From positions 1-64,000 of the forward strand of contig NZ_BBYR01000044.1 of the NCBI RefSeq assembly GCF_001293525.1: a stretch of DNA of 64,000 bases, in the 5' to 3' direction. The translations under genes and the position numbers were made by a program. The notes under the pieces are model-generated. The model did not search any database. It had not been told where the DNA came from and saw only the letters and a program-made list of their open reading frames with translations. Shown here piece after piece: positions 47,190 through 58,225 of this stretch. Position 1 is the first letter of the stretch, and each line of letters opens with the position of its first letter. The DNA comes from Pseudideonella sakaiensis. GTDB taxonomy: Bacteria > Pseudomonadota > Gammaproteobacteria > Burkholderiales > Burkholderiaceae_C.

Positions 47190-49931
47190 CTAGCCCGGCG
47201 GCGCGTCCGCCGCGAGGTCCGCGGCGCCGCGGCTGCCGTCGTCGACGGGGGGCTGGCCGCGCGGCAGCTCGATCGTGAAGCGGGCGCCCGCCGGCCCGGG
47301 CGACGCCGGCCGGTTCTGCGCGTGGATGCGGCCGCCGTGGGCCTGCACGATCGCGCGCGCGATCGCCAGGCCCAGCCCGACGCCCGGGGTCGCGCTTTCC
47401 TTCTGGCCGCGCTCGAACTTCTCGAACACGGCCTCCTCGCGCCCGGGCGGCAGGCCGGGGCCCTCGTCGTCCAGCTGCAGCGTGACCCGCTCCGGCCCGG
47501 CCGATGCGGACAGCGTCAGCGGGGTGCCGGCCGGCGTGTACTTGGCGGCGTTCTCGAGCAGGTTCACGATCACCCGCTCGAACAGCACCGCGTCGAGGTG
47601 CAGCAGCGGCAGGTCGGGGTCGACCGCCAGCCGCAGCGGCCGGCCCTGCAGCGTCGGCGCGCAGGCGGCCAGCGCGCTGCCGATCACCTCCTCCAGCGGC
47701 AGCCAGTCGCGGTGCAGCGGCACCGCGCCGGCCTCCAGCCGCGCCATGTCCAGCAGGTTCGCGACCATCGCCCCCATGCGCTGCGCCGAGCCGCGGATCG
47801 CCTCCACCAGCTCGGCCTGCGCGGCCGCCAGCGCGGGTGGCGTCAGCGCCAGCGTGTCGGCCAGGCCGAGCAGCGCGGCCAGCGGCGTGCGCAGGTCGTG
47901 CGAGATCGCGGACAGCAGCGAGTTGCGCAGCCGCTCCGACTCGATCTGCAGCAGGCTCTGCTGCGCGACCTCGATGTAGTGGATGCGCTCCAGCGAGATC
48001 GCCAGCAGCGACGCGCAGGTGTCCAGCAGGCGGCGGGCGTCCGGCCCCAGCGTGTGGCGTTCGGCCGGCTGCACCGCCAGCACGCCGCGCAGGCGCATCG
48101 GCGCCCGCAGCGGCAGCACCAGGCAGGCGCTCGCGACCAGGGTGTCGGTGCCGAAGCCGGCCGGCTCGCCGCGGTCGAAGGCCCATTGCGCGACGGCGTC
48201 GTCGACCGCCGCGGTGGCGCCCGGCAGCGCCACCAGGCGGTCCTGCGCGTCGGCCGCGAGCAGGGTCGAGCGGGCGCCGAACTCGGTGGCGAGGAAGCGC
48301 GCGCCGATCTCCGCCACCTGCTGCGGCAGCAGCGCGGCCGAGAGGTCGCGCGACATCTCGTAGAGGCTGCGCATCCGCCGCTCGCGCTGGCCGGCGGCCT
48401 CGGCCTGCACCTTCAGCACCGCGGTGAGCTGCCCGATCGCCAGCGCCACCACCAGCATCACCGCGAAGGTGACGAGGTACTGGGCATCGCTGACGCTGAA
48501 GGACAGCTGCGGCGGCACGAAGAAGAAGTCGAACAGGCCGACGCCGAGGAAGGCCGCCGCCACCGCCGGCCCGCGGCCGTGGAACCAGCCCACGCCGACC
48601 ACCGCCAGCAGGAAGATCATCACGATGTTGGTGAGCTCCAGGCGCCCCAGCAGCGGCGTGGCCAGCAGCACCGTCAGCCCGCAGGCGCCGACCGCGGCGG
48701 CATAGCCGCGCCACGGGAAGGCGTCGGCCAGCGGGGGCGCCGCGGCCGCCCCGGCCGGCGCCGCCGGGGCCGGCAGCGCCGGCAGGGCGGGCGCGGCCAC
48801 CTGCACCACGTCCAGGTCCTCGGCCAGCGCGGCGATCCGGTCGGCCGCGGAGCGCCGCCACGGGCGGCGCCGCTGCCCGCTGCGCCCCACCACCACGCGC
48901 GCCAGGTTGTGCTCGCGCGCGTAGCGCACCAGCGCCGGCAGGGCCTCGGGCGCGGCCGGCGTCGCCACCGTCGCGCCCAGCTCCTGCGCGAGCTTGAGCA
49001 CCCGCAGCGAGCGCTCGCGCCGCGCCGGCGGCAGGCGCTGCACGGCCGGCGTCTCCACCTGCACCGCATGCCAGGGCACGTCGAGCCGGGCCGCCAGCCG
49101 GGCGCTGGCACGCACCAGCTTCTCGGCCCCGTCGCCCGGGCCGACGCAGGCCAGCAGCGCCTCGCGGTTCGGCCAGACCGGCTGCGCGCTGCCGCGGCGC
49201 CGCCAGGCCTGCATCTCCTCGTCGACGCGGTCGGCCGTGCGCCGCAGCGCCAGCTCGCGCAGCGCCAGCAGGTTGCCCTTGCGGAAGAAGTGGGCCGCGG
49301 CCCGCTCGGCCTGCTGCGGCAGGTAGACCTTGCCGGCGCGCAGCCGCTCCAGCAGCTCGTCGGGCGGCAGGTCGACCACCACCACCTCGTCGGCCTCGTC
49401 GAACAGGCGGTCGGGCACGGTCTCGCGCACGCGGATGCCGGTGATGCCGCCGACGATGTCGTTCAGGCTCTCCAGGTGCTGCACGTTCATCGTCGACCAG
49501 ACGTCGACACCGGCGTCGAGCAGTTCCTCCACGTCCTGCCAGCGCTTGGGGTGGCGCGCGCCGGGCGGGTTGCTGCAGGCCAGCTCGTCGAGCAGCAGCA
49601 GCGGCTGCGCCTGCGCGGCTGCCCACGCGAGCGCGCCGTCCAGGTCGAAGGCGGGCAGCAGCCGGCCCGCGTGCGCGAGCTGCGCCGGCGGCAGGCGCGG
49701 CAGGCCGCGGGCCATGGCCTCGGTCTCCGCGCGGCCGTGCGTCTCGACCACGCCGATGGTGAGCGCGGTGCCTTCGGCGAGCGCCTCGTGCGCGGCCGCC
49801 AGCATCGCGCAGGTCTTGCCGACGCCGGCGCTGGCGCCGAAGAAGATCTTCAGCCGGCCGCGGCGTGCGCGGGCCTCGTCCTGCTGCACCTGCCGCAGCA
49901 GGTGGTCGGGGTCGGGGCGGGCCTCATCCAT
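47190..49931 (-). CDS. kdpD: KdpD potassium-sensing histidine kinase
   Basis: A 913-residue membrane sensor kinase. The N-terminal KdpD domain has the Walker A site GASAGVGKT at 32-40 and the LLLLDELACSNPPG segment. A universal-stress-like domain follows (LARVVVGRSGQRR). Then come four closely spaced membrane helices (around GYAAAVGACGLTVLLATPLL to MLVVALAIGQL), a GAF-like region, the phosphoacceptor His678 in SAISHDLRTPL, and the ATPase motifs NLLENAAKY and GVGLGLAIA. It is separated from kdpC by a CorA-type gene, an unusual order for this operon. Confidence 0.95.
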   Translation of the reverse strand: MDEARPDPDHLLRQVQQDEARARRGRLKIFFGASAGVGKTCAMLAAAHEALAEGTALTIGVVETHGRAETEAMARGLPRLPPAQLAHAGRLLPAFDLDGALAWAAAQAQPLLLLDELACSNPPGARHPKRWQDVEELLDAGVDVWSTMNVQHLESLNDIVGGITGIRVRETVPDRLFDEADEVVVVDLPPDELLERLRAGKVYLPQQAERAAAHFFRKGNLLALRELALRRTADRVDEEMQAWRRRGSAQPVWPNREALLACVGPGDGAEKLVRASARLAARLDVPWHAVQVETPAVQRLPPARRERSLRVLKLAQELGATVATPAAPEALPALVRYAREHNLARVVVGRSGQRRRPWRRSAADRIAALAEDLDVVQVAAPALPALPAPAAPAGAAAAPPLADAFPWRGYAAAVGACGLTVLLATPLLGRLELTNIVMIFLLAVVGVGWFHGRGPAVAAAFLGVGLFDFFFVPPQLSFSVSDAQYLVTFAVMLVVALAIGQLTAVLKVQAEAAGQRERRMRSLYEMSRDLSAALLPQQVAEIGARFLATEFGARSTLLAADAQDRLVALPGATAAVDDAVAQWAFDRGEPAGFGTDTLVASACLVLPLRAPMRLRGVLAVQPAERHTLGPDARRLLDTCASLLAISLERIHYIEVAQQSLLQIESERLRNSLLSAISHDLRTPLAALLGLADTLALTPPALAAAQAELVEAIRGSAQRMGAMVANLLDMARLEAGAVPLHRDWLPLEEVIGSALAACAPTLQGRPLRLAVDPDLPLLHLDAVLFERVIVNLLENAAKYTPAGTPLTLSASAGPERVTLQLDDEGPGLPPGREEAVFEKFERGQKESATPGVGLGLAIARAIVQAHGGRIHAQNRPASPGPAGARFTIELPRGQPPVDDGSRGAADLAADAPPG

Positions 49932-49982
49932 CGTGGCGTCCGGCCGCGGCGGCCGTTCCCTGCCGCGCGGCGCCTGGGATCC

Positions 49983-50951
49983 TCACAGCCAGCCGGCGCG
50001 CCGGAAGCGCCAGTAGAGCAGCGACGCGGCGCCGGCGATCGCGCCGAGCGCCATCGGGTAGCCGTAGGCCCACTTCAGCTCCGGCATCTGCTCGAAGTTC
50101 ATGCCCCAGATGCCGGCCAGCGCGGTCGAGACCGCGAAGATCGCGGCCCAGGCGGCCAGCCGCTTGGTGGTCTCGGACTCCTCGATGGTCACCATCGACA
50201 GGTTGACCTGGATCGCCGTGACGATGGTCTCGCGGATGCCGTCGACCGCGCCCTGGATGCGCGCCAGGTGGTCGTGCACGTCGCGGAAGTACTCCTGGCT
50301 GTGCAGGCACACCGCGGGCACCCGCCCGCCGTACAGCTTGCCGGCCACCTCCAGCAGCGGCGCCACCGCGTGGCGCAGCACCGCCACGCGGCGCTTCAGC
50401 GCATACAGGCGCTCGATGTTCGAGCGCGCGCTGCCGGCCTCGAAGATGCGGCCCTCGATCTCCTCCAGCTCGGCTTCCATCGTCTCGAGCAGCGGGAAGT
50501 AGCGGTCGACCACCGCGTCCATCAGCGCGTAGAGCACGAAGCCCGCGCCCTGGCGCAGGTGCTCCGGCTCGCGCTCGCAGCGCTCGCGCACGCCGAGGAA
50601 GCCCTGGCGGCTGCCGTTGCGCACCGACAGCACGAAGTTGCGGCCGACGAAGATCGCCACCTCGCCGTTCTCCAGCCCGCCGTCCTCGCGCGCCTCCGGC
50701 AGCTTCATCACGACGAACAGGGTGTCGCCGTACTCCTCGATCTTCGGCCGCTGGTGGCCGTGGCCGGCGTCCTCGATCGCCAGCTCGTGCAGGCCGAACT
50801 CGCGCTGCATCGCGCGCAGCTCTTCATCGCTGGCGTCGCGCAGCGCCACCCAGACGAAGCAGCCGGGCCGCCCCAGCCAGTCGTCGATCGCCTCGACCGG
50901 GATGTCGGCGAGCTTGAGGCCGTCCTGGTAGACCACGCAATTGATGAGCAC
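49983..50951 (-). CDS. CorA-family magnesium/divalent cation transporter
   Basis: A 322-residue inner-membrane channel-type transporter. Two C-terminal membrane helices flank the signature GMN at 283-285 (AGIWGMNFEQMPELKW). The long N-terminal cytoplasmic part has the typical alpha/beta start and coiled helices. The start is GTG at 50951 with a strong GGAAGGAA ribosome site upstream. Its place between kdpC (44-bp gap) and kdpD (51-bp gap) suggests co-transcription with the potassium pump. Magnesium, cobalt or nickel are the known substrates of the family; a role in balancing ions at low potassium is an inference. Confidence 0.9.
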   Translation of the reverse strand: MLINCVVYQDGLKLADIPVEAIDDWLGRPGCFVWVALRDASDEELRAMQREFGLHELAIEDAGHGHQRPKIEEYGDTLFVVMKLPEAREDGGLENGEVAIFVGRNFVLSVRNGSRQGFLGVRERCEREPEHLRQGAGFVLYALMDAVVDRYFPLLETMEAELEEIEGRIFEAGSARSNIERLYALKRRVAVLRHAVAPLLEVAGKLYGGRVPAVCLHSQEYFRDVHDHLARIQGAVDGIRETIVTAIQVNLSMVTIEESETTKRLAAWAAIFAVSTALAGIWGMNFEQMPELKWAYGYPMALGAIAGAASLLYWRFRRAGWL

Positions 50952-50995
50952 GGGCGGGTTCCTTCCGGGCGGGATCTTCCCATGCGGCGCGGGCT

Positions 50996-51571
50996 TCAGC
51001 GGCCGGCGGCATCCAGCGCGAGGTTGAGCGTCAGCACCGTCACGCGCGGCTCGCCGAGGAAGCCCAGCCAGCGGCCCTCGGTGGCCTGCTCGACCAGTGC
51101 GCGCACCCGCTCGGGCGGCCAGCCGCGCGCCCGGGCCACGCGGCCGATCTGGTAGTCCGCGGCGGCGCGGCTGATGTGCGGGTCCAGCCCGCTGCCGGAG
51201 GCCGTGACCAGGTCGACGGGGACCGCGGCGGGCGCGGACGGATCGGCCGCGCGCAGCGCGGCGATGCGCGTGCGCACGGCCTCGGCCAGCGCCGGGTGGC
51301 TGGGGCCGAGGTTGGAGCCGGCCGAGACGGCGCCGTTGTAGGGCATCGGTGCGGTGGCCGACGGGCGACCCCAGAAGTAGCGCGGGTCGCTGAAGGCCTG
51401 CCCGATCAGCGTGGAGCCGACGACGCGGCCATCGCGCCGGACCAGGCTGCCCTCCGCCGCATCGGGGAAGAGCAGCCGGGCGGCGCCGGTCACGGCCAGC
51501 GGGTAGGCGAGGCCGGTCAGCAGCGACAGCAGCAGGAACAGGCTCAGCGCAGGGCGGATCATCTGACGCAT
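50996..51571 (-). CDS. kdpC: KdpC subunit of the potassium-transporting ATPase
   Basis: A 191-residue inner-membrane subunit that stabilises the complex and helps ATP binding. A single N-terminal helix (ALSLFLLLSLLTGLAYPLAVTG) is followed by the family motifs GSTLIGQAFSDPRYFWGRPSAT, YNGAVSAGSNLGPSHP and LVTASGSGLDPHIS. Length is normal. It follows kdpB by 42 bp, and a CorA-family gene comes next. Confidence 0.95.
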   Translation of the reverse strand: MRQMIRPALSLFLLLSLLTGLAYPLAVTGAARLLFPDAAEGSLVRRDGRVVGSTLIGQAFSDPRYFWGRPSATAPMPYNGAVSAGSNLGPSHPALAEAVRTRIAALRAADPSAPAAVPVDLVTASGSGLDPHISRAAADYQIGRVARARGWPPERVRALVEQATEGRWLGFLGEPRVTVLTLNLALDAAGR

Positions 51572-51613
51572 GGGACGGTCTCCGGAAAGGCGGTGGGCGG
51601 GGGGGGGCGGGCG

Positions 51614-53698
<2,085 letters not shown>

Positions 53699-53717
53699 GG
53701 GGTCACCTCGGCGCGGC

Positions 53718-55511
53718 TCAGCGGCCCGGCAGCTGCAGCTGCTCGACCACCGGGCCGAGCGCCAGCGCCGGCACGTGGTTCAGCAGGCCGACCAGCAGCA
53801 CGGTGCCGACCAGCAGCGCGACGAACAGCGGCCCGTGCGTCGGCAGCGTGCCGTCGGTGGCGGCCAGGCGCTTCTTCGCGGCCAGCGCACCGGCGATCGC
53901 CAGCACCGGCACGATCACGCCGAAGCGGCCGAACCACATCGCCACCGCGAGCAGCAGGTTGTAGAAGGGGGTGTTGGCGGACAGCCCGGCGAAGGCGCTG
54001 CCGTTGTTGTTGGCGGCCGACGAGAAGGCGTAGAGCACCTCGGTGAAGCCGTGCGGCCCGGGGTTGCCGATGCCGGCGCGGCCCGCGTCGGTCATCACCG
54101 CCAGCGCCGTGCCGCCGAGCGTCAGCAGCGGCGCGACGAGCAGCGCGAGGGCCACCATCTTGACCTCGTGCGCCTCGATCTTCTTGCCGAGGTACTCGGG
54201 CGTACGGCCGATCATCAGCCCGGCGACGAACACCGCCAGCAGCGCGAACACCAGCATGCCGTAGAGGCCCGAGCCGACGCCGCCGAAGATCACCTCGCCC
54301 AGCTGGATCAGCACCAGCGGCACCGCGCCGCCGAGCGGCGTGAAGCTGTCGTGCATCGCGTTCACCGCGCCGCAGCTGGCCGCGGTGGTGATGGTCGCGA
54401 ACAGCGACGACGCGGCGATGCCGAAGCGCAGCTCCTTGCCCTCCATGTTGCCGCCCGGCTGCAGCGGCCCGGCCTGCGCATCCACGCCCAGGCCGGCGAG
54501 CAGCGGGTTGCCCTGCTGCTCGGCGCTGGTGGTGGCCACCACCGCGAGCACGAACACCAGCGTCATCGCGGCCAGCAGCGCCCAGCCCTGCCGCAGGTCG
54601 CCGACGAGGCGGCCGAAGACGAAGCACAGCGCCGCCGGGATCAGCAGGATCGCCAGCATCTGCAGCGCATTGCTCGCCGCGCCCGGGTTCTCGTAGGGGT
54701 GGGCCGCGTTGGCGTTGAAGTAGCCGCCGCCGTTGGTGCCGAGCAGCTTGATCGCCACCTGCGAGGCCACCGGGCCGCGCGCCAGCGTCTGGGTGCGGGC
54801 CTGCTGCGGCTCGGTCAGGACCACGCCCGCCGCGTCGCGCAGCGGCTGGCCGGCGGCATCGGTGCGGGGCTGCTCCCAGCGCAGCGTGTCCAGGGTCTGC
54901 ACGACGGCGTCGGGCGCGAGGGTCTGGACCACGCCCAGGCCGGCGAAGGCCAGCGCGAACACCAGCGAAAGCGGCAGCAGGATCCACAGCGTGATCCGCG
55001 TCAGGTCCACCCAGACGTTGCCGACCGCCTGCACGGCGTGGCGCGCGAAGCCGCGCACCAGGGCCGTCGCGACCGCGATGCCGGTCGCGGCGGACAGGAA
55101 GTTCTGCACCGTGAGCGCCAGCATCTGGGTCAAGTGGCTCATCGTCGACTCGCCGGCATAGCCCTGCCAGTTCGTGTTGGTGACGAAGCTGATCGCGGTG
55201 TCGAAGGCCGAATCGGGCGCGACCGCGGGCAGGCCCTGCGGGTTCAGCGGCAGCCCGCCCTGCAGGCGCTGCAGCGCGACCACCGCCAGCACGCCGAGGC
55301 CGTTGAACAGCAGCAGGCCGAGCGTGTAGGCGAGCCAGCCGTGCTCGCGGGCGGCGTCGACGCCGGCGAGGCGGAACAGCGGCGCCTCCACGCGGCGCCC
55401 GGCGGTGAAGCGGCCCTCCAGCACCGCGGCCATGGCCCGGCCGAGCGGCCAGGCCAGCAGCAGCAGCACCGCCAGGTACGCCGCCAGCTGCAGCCAGGCG
55501 GGCCCGGTCAC
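53718..55511 (-). CDS. kdpA: KdpA potassium-translocating subunit
   Basis: A 597-residue channel-like membrane protein of the potassium/ion superfamily. Selectivity-filter regions are visible, such as [21 protein letters not shown] and [15 protein letters not shown]. The start codon is GTG at 55511, overlapping the kdpF stop by 4 bp. About ten membrane helices are expected. Upstream in-frame sequence is an Arg-rich non-coding extension. Confidence 0.95.
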   Translation of the reverse strand: MTGPAWLQLAAYLAVLLLLAWPLGRAMAAVLEGRFTAGRRVEAPLFRLAGVDAAREHGWLAYTLGLLLFNGLGVLAVVALQRLQGGLPLNPQGLPAVAPDSAFDTAISFVTNTNWQGYAGESTMSHLTQMLALTVQNFLSAATGIAVATALVRGFARHAVQAVGNVWVDLTRITLWILLPLSLVFALAFAGLGVVQTLAPDAVVQTLDTLRWEQPRTDAAGQPLRDAAGVVLTEPQQARTQTLARGPVASQVAIKLLGTNGGGYFNANAAHPYENPGAASNALQMLAILLIPAALCFVFGRLVGDLRQGWALLAAMTLVFVLAVVATTSAEQQGNPLLAGLGVDAQAGPLQPGGNMEGKELRFGIAASSLFATITTAASCGAVNAMHDSFTPLGGAVPLVLIQLGEVIFGGVGSGLYGMLVFALLAVFVAGLMIGRTPEYLGKKIEAHEVKMVALALLVAPLLTLGGTALAVMTDAGRAGIGNPGPHGFTEVLYAFSSAANNNGSAFAGLSANTPFYNLLLAVAMWFGRFGVIVPVLAIAGALAAKKRLAATDGTLPTHGPLFVALLVGTVLLVGLLNHVPALALGPVVEQLQLPGR

Positions 55512-55600
55512 GCGGCGTCCTCCGGGTGCAGCAGCACCACGACGAGGTAGACGGCCAGGCCGGCGGCCATCAGCCCGGCGGCGACGATCCAGCCGGTCAC
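55508..55600 (-). CDS. kdpF: KdpF small subunit
   Basis: A 30-residue one-helix peptide ([20 protein letters not shown] then a short charged tail) read from GTG at 55600. It stabilises the KdpFABC complex in the membrane. The stop overlaps the kdpA start. The 29-residue E. coli KdpF has the same size and position. Confidence 0.88.
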   Translation of the reverse strand: MTGWIVAAGLMAAGLAVYLVVVLLHPEDAA

Positions 55601-55710
55601 GAGGCGCCGCCCGTGCGCGATGCACGCGCCTGCAGACGGTCGCAGCCGACGGCGAAGCCGGCTGCCGCGGCCCAGAGGAGGGCGGCGAGGGCGAGGAGAA
55701 GGAGGTCCAT
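55597..55710 (-). CDS. 37-residue membrane peptide upstream of kdpF
   Basis: A small open reading frame from ATG 55710 whose stop overlaps the kdpF GTG (TGA within TCGTGACC). The peptide is [18 protein letters not shown] followed by [11 protein letters not shown] and a short tail: one membrane helix then a Cys-Asp-Arg segment. The 4-bp coupling and the good helix argue for translation. I recall similar short ORFs before kdpF in related bacteria but cannot verify this here. The ribosome site is weak. Confidence 0.6.
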   Translation of the reverse strand: MDLLLLALAALLWAAAAGFAVGCDRLQARASRTGGAS

Positions 55711-55749
55711 GCGGGGTCCCGAAGCGATGCCGGGATGCTCCGCGCCGGC

Positions 55750-55803
55750 GCGTCAAGACGGTGTCAAGACATCGCGTGCCGGCATCAAGAAGGCGTCAAG
55801 ACG
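55750..55803 (-). promoter_or_regulatory. KdpE operator: two tandem pairs of 11-bp repeats
   Basis: GCGTCAAGACG (55750), GTGTCAAGACA (55761), GCATCAAGAAG (55782) and GCGTCAAGACG (55793) are four direct repeats, in two tandem pairs starting 32 bp apart. PhoB-subfamily regulators bind direct repeats with 11-bp spacing, so this is the likely KdpE site. It lies 40-93 bp upstream of the first small ORF of the kdp operon. Confidence 0.7.
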
Positions 55804-55849
55804 GCGTGCCCGGGCGGGCCGCCCCCGCGGCCGGCCGGCCCCGCCGGCG

Positions 55850-56977
55850 TCAGGCCAGCGGCAGGCCCTCGTGGCGCGCGACCTGCTCGAGCGCGTCCTC
55901 GAACAGCACGCGCGCGCGGCCCGCCACCTGCTGCAGCGCGGCATGCAGGGCCGCGTCGTCCGCGTTGCGGTGGCGGCAGCCGGCGCTGTAGGCCTCGAAG
56001 CTGGCCAGCTGCAGCAGCAGCTCGGCCACGTGGCGCGGGCACTCGCAGCTGACGGCGGAGGCGCGCACGGCCAGCGTGGTCAGCGTGGCATCGTCGTAGC
56101 GGCGTGGCGGCAGATCGTCGGCCGGTCCCGGCAGTGGCGGCGCCTCCGGCGCCGGCGACATGTCCGGCGCCGGCCGCGGCCCGAGGCCGGCCGCGACGGC
56201 CGCGAGCCAGGCCCCGAGCGCCTCGTCGTCGCCGGGCTCGCGCGCCACCACCACGCCGAGCGCGCGCAGCGCCAGCGTGGCGCCGCGGCTGCCGTGCCGG
56301 TACAGCGCCGCGACGCGGCCGCGGCCGAAGGCGCGCAGCGCGGCGGCCAGCTCGGGCGGGGCGTCCGGCCGCAGCTGGGGCGTCTCCCAGACCAGCAGCT
56401 CGGGTGCGGCATCGGGCCCGGCCGCGGCGGCGGCACGCGCGGCGGCGCGCAGCGAGGCATGCACCGTGATCGCCGCCCGCGGGTGGCCGAATGCCGGCCG
56501 CTGCAGCCGCGCCGCCAGCGATGCGCCGACCACGGCGAGCCGCAGCGCGCGGGCACGCCGGCCGGGCGCTGGCGCGCCGGCCGTCGCCTGCCCGTGCGCC
56601 TGCGGCCCCGCCCCGGCCGCGGCCGCCGTGGCGTCCGCGGCGGCGTCGGGGCGGGCCGGGTCCGCGTCGCGGCCGGCGTCGTCGCCGGGCCGTGCGGCCG
56701 GCGCGGCATCGGCCAGGGCCTGCAGCGTCGCGGTGTCCAGCGTGGCGATCGAGCCGATCGCATGCCCCTGGCGCGTCAGCGCGCGCAGCAGCTGCAGCCG
56801 CGCCAGGTCCTGCAGCGCGTACAGCCGGTGGCCCGACGGCGCCGTGGCCGGCTGCACCGCGCGGTAGCGCTGCTCCCAGATGCGCAGCGTCGCGACCGGC
56901 ATGCCGGCCAGACGCGCCGCGGCGGCGCTGCGCAGCCGCGGGGTCGCGGACTCGTCGTCGGGGAGCGGTGCAGGCAT
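55850..56977 (-). CDS. MerR family regulator, LitR/CarH-like architecture without a B12 site
   Basis: A 375-residue regulator. The N-terminal MerR winged helix-turn-helix is RLAGMPVATLRIWEQRYRAVQPATAPSGHRLY. After an Ala/Pro linker there is a Rossmann-like middle domain (LRLAVVGASLAARLQRP to LGVVVAREPGDDEALGAWLAAVAAG) at the place where LitR/CarH proteins bind adenosylcobalamin, but the cobalamin-binding signature is absent. The C-terminal domain carries CECPRH (311-316) and CRH (334-336), a Cys/His set that could hold a metal, heme or iron-sulfur centre. It is divergent from the flavoprotein/HiPIP/photolyase genes and probably controls them and itself. Confidence 0.85.
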   Translation of the reverse strand: MPAPLPDDESATPRLRSAAAARLAGMPVATLRIWEQRYRAVQPATAPSGHRLYALQDLARLQLLRALTRQGHAIGSIATLDTATLQALADAAPAARPGDDAGRDADPARPDAAADATAAAAGAGPQAHGQATAGAPAPGRRARALRLAVVGASLAARLQRPAFGHPRAAITVHASLRAAARAAAAAGPDAAPELLVWETPQLRPDAPPELAAALRAFGRGRVAALYRHGSRGATLALRALGVVVAREPGDDEALGAWLAAVAAGLGPRPAPDMSPAPEAPPLPGPADDLPPRRYDDATLTTLAVRASAVSCECPRHVAELLLQLASFEAYSAGCRHRNADDAALHAALQQVAGRARVLFEDALEQVARHEGLPLA

Positions 56978-56990
56978 GGGGGTGGTGAGA

Positions 56991-57074
56991 TGAGTCGAAA
57001 GTGAGTCGTAATATTGGACTGATTCGGTCTGTTTGTCATCGGTGAGTTCGAAATGAACTCGATTCGCCTATGAT
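56991..57074. promoter_or_regulatory. divergent promoter region with repeats
   Basis: TGAGTCG is repeated at 56991-56997 and 57002-57008, 11 bp apart, just before the MerR start. GAGTTC-N5-GAACTC (57044-57060) is a perfect inverted repeat. TATGAT (57069-57074) fits a -10 box for the rightward gene, and transcription would then begin at about the ATG at 57081, giving a leaderless or near-leaderless message. MerR proteins usually bind between the -35 and -10 boxes, where the inverted repeat lies. This region is less GC-rich than its surroundings. Confidence 0.55.
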
Positions 57075-57080
57075 TTCGGG

Positions 57081-58217
57081 ATGGAGTCGCCCCGCCGCCC
57101 GCCTGGAACCGACGCACCGTGGCGTGTGGCGATCGTCGGCGCCGGTGTCGCGGGCGCGGCCTGTGCGCGCGCGCTGGCCCAAGCGGGCGCCGAGCTGCAG
57201 GTGTTCGACAAGTCGCGCGGCCCGGGCGGCCGTCTGGCCACGCGTCGCGCGGAGTGGGTGGATGACGACGGCCAGCCGCGCGTCGTGAGCTTCGACCACG
57301 GCGCGCCCGGCTTCGTCAGCCGCGACCCGGCACTGTCGGACGCGGTGGCGGCCGCGTGGTGCGACGGGGCGCTCTGGCGCTGGTCGCCGCGGCCGGCGCC
57401 CGCGCGCGGCCGCTCGGGCGAGGCGGCTGCGGCGCCGGCCGCGCTGTGGGTGCCCGGGCCGGACATGCCCGCGCTGTGCCGCCGCTGGATCGGCGCGCTG
57501 CCGCTGCAGGCGGGCACCGCGGTCGCGGGCCTGCAGCGCGGCCCCGGCGGATGGACGCTCGCCTGCGCGGGCGGCGCGCCCGGCGCGGCCGGCTTCGATG
57601 CCGTGGTGCTGGCGATCCCGCCGGCCCAGGCTGCCGCGTTGCTGGCGCCGCACCGCCCCGACTGGGCCGAGCGCGCGCGGGCCCGGCCGATGCTGCCGAC
57701 GTGGACGCTGATGGCGCTGACCGACGCCGCCGGCGACGTCGGGCCCGACGGCGACGACTGGGATTGGGCGGCACCGTCCGCCGGCCCGCTGGCCCGCGTC
57801 GTGCGCAACGACCTCAAGCCTGGCCGCGCGCGCCGGCCGGGCGAGGCCGCCTGGGTGGCGCACGCGACGCCCGACTGGAGCCGGGACTGGCTCGAGGCGA
57901 CGCCGCAGGAGGTGTTGCCGCGCATGCAGCACGCGCTGGCCGAGCGGCTGGGCCGCGCGCCGGCCTGGCGCCATGCGGTGGTGCACCGCTGGCGCTACGC
58001 CACGCTGGCGCCCGGGCCGGATGGCGCGCCCGTCGACGGCGACTGCCTGCACGACGCCGCGCTCGGCCTCGGCGTCTGCGGCGACGCCTGGGGCGGCGGC
58101 GGTGTCGACGCGGCCTGGCGCTCGGGCCGCGCACTCGCCGCCGCACTGATCGAGGCCCGGCCGGGATCGCAAGCCCGCGGCCGGGATCCCCTTCCTTCGC
58201 TTGCGCCCCCCCGATGA
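57081..58217 (+). CDS. FAD-dependent amine oxidase/renalase-like protein
   Basis: A 378-residue flavoprotein. The N-terminal FAD motif WRVAIVGAGVAGAACARALAQAG, ending in acidic VFDKSRGPGGRLATRR, is characteristic of renalase-like NAD(P)/FAD oxidoreductases. The C-terminal region LGVCGDAWGGGGVDAAWRSGRALA closes the FAD site. The substrate is unknown; oxidation of abnormal NAD(P)H isomers is the role of renalases. It is the first gene of the photolyase operon and overlaps a possible HiPIP start by 4 bp. Its promoter may yield a leaderless transcript. Confidence 0.86.
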   Translation: MESPRRPPGTDAPWRVAIVGAGVAGAACARALAQAGAELQVFDKSRGPGGRLATRRAEWVDDDGQPRVVSFDHGAPGFVSRDPALSDAVAAAWCDGALWRWSPRPAPARGRSGEAAAAPAALWVPGPDMPALCRRWIGALPLQAGTAVAGLQRGPGGWTLACAGGAPGAAGFDAVVLAIPPAQAAALLAPHRPDWAERARARPMLPTWTLMALTDAAGDVGPDGDDWDWAAPSAGPLARVVRNDLKPGRARRPGEAAWVAHATPDWSRDWLEATPQEVLPRMQHALAERLGRAPAWRHAVVHRWRYATLAPGPDGAPVDGDCLHDAALGLGVCGDAWGGGGVDAAWRSGRALAAALIEARPGSQARGRDPLPSLAPPR

Positions 58218-58225
58218 GGACCCCG

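Noticed and set aside
47133..51155. 1340-residue plus-strand open frame over kdpD and the CorA-type gene
   Set aside because: Antisense to four well-conserved genes. Composition is that of a GC-rich shadow.
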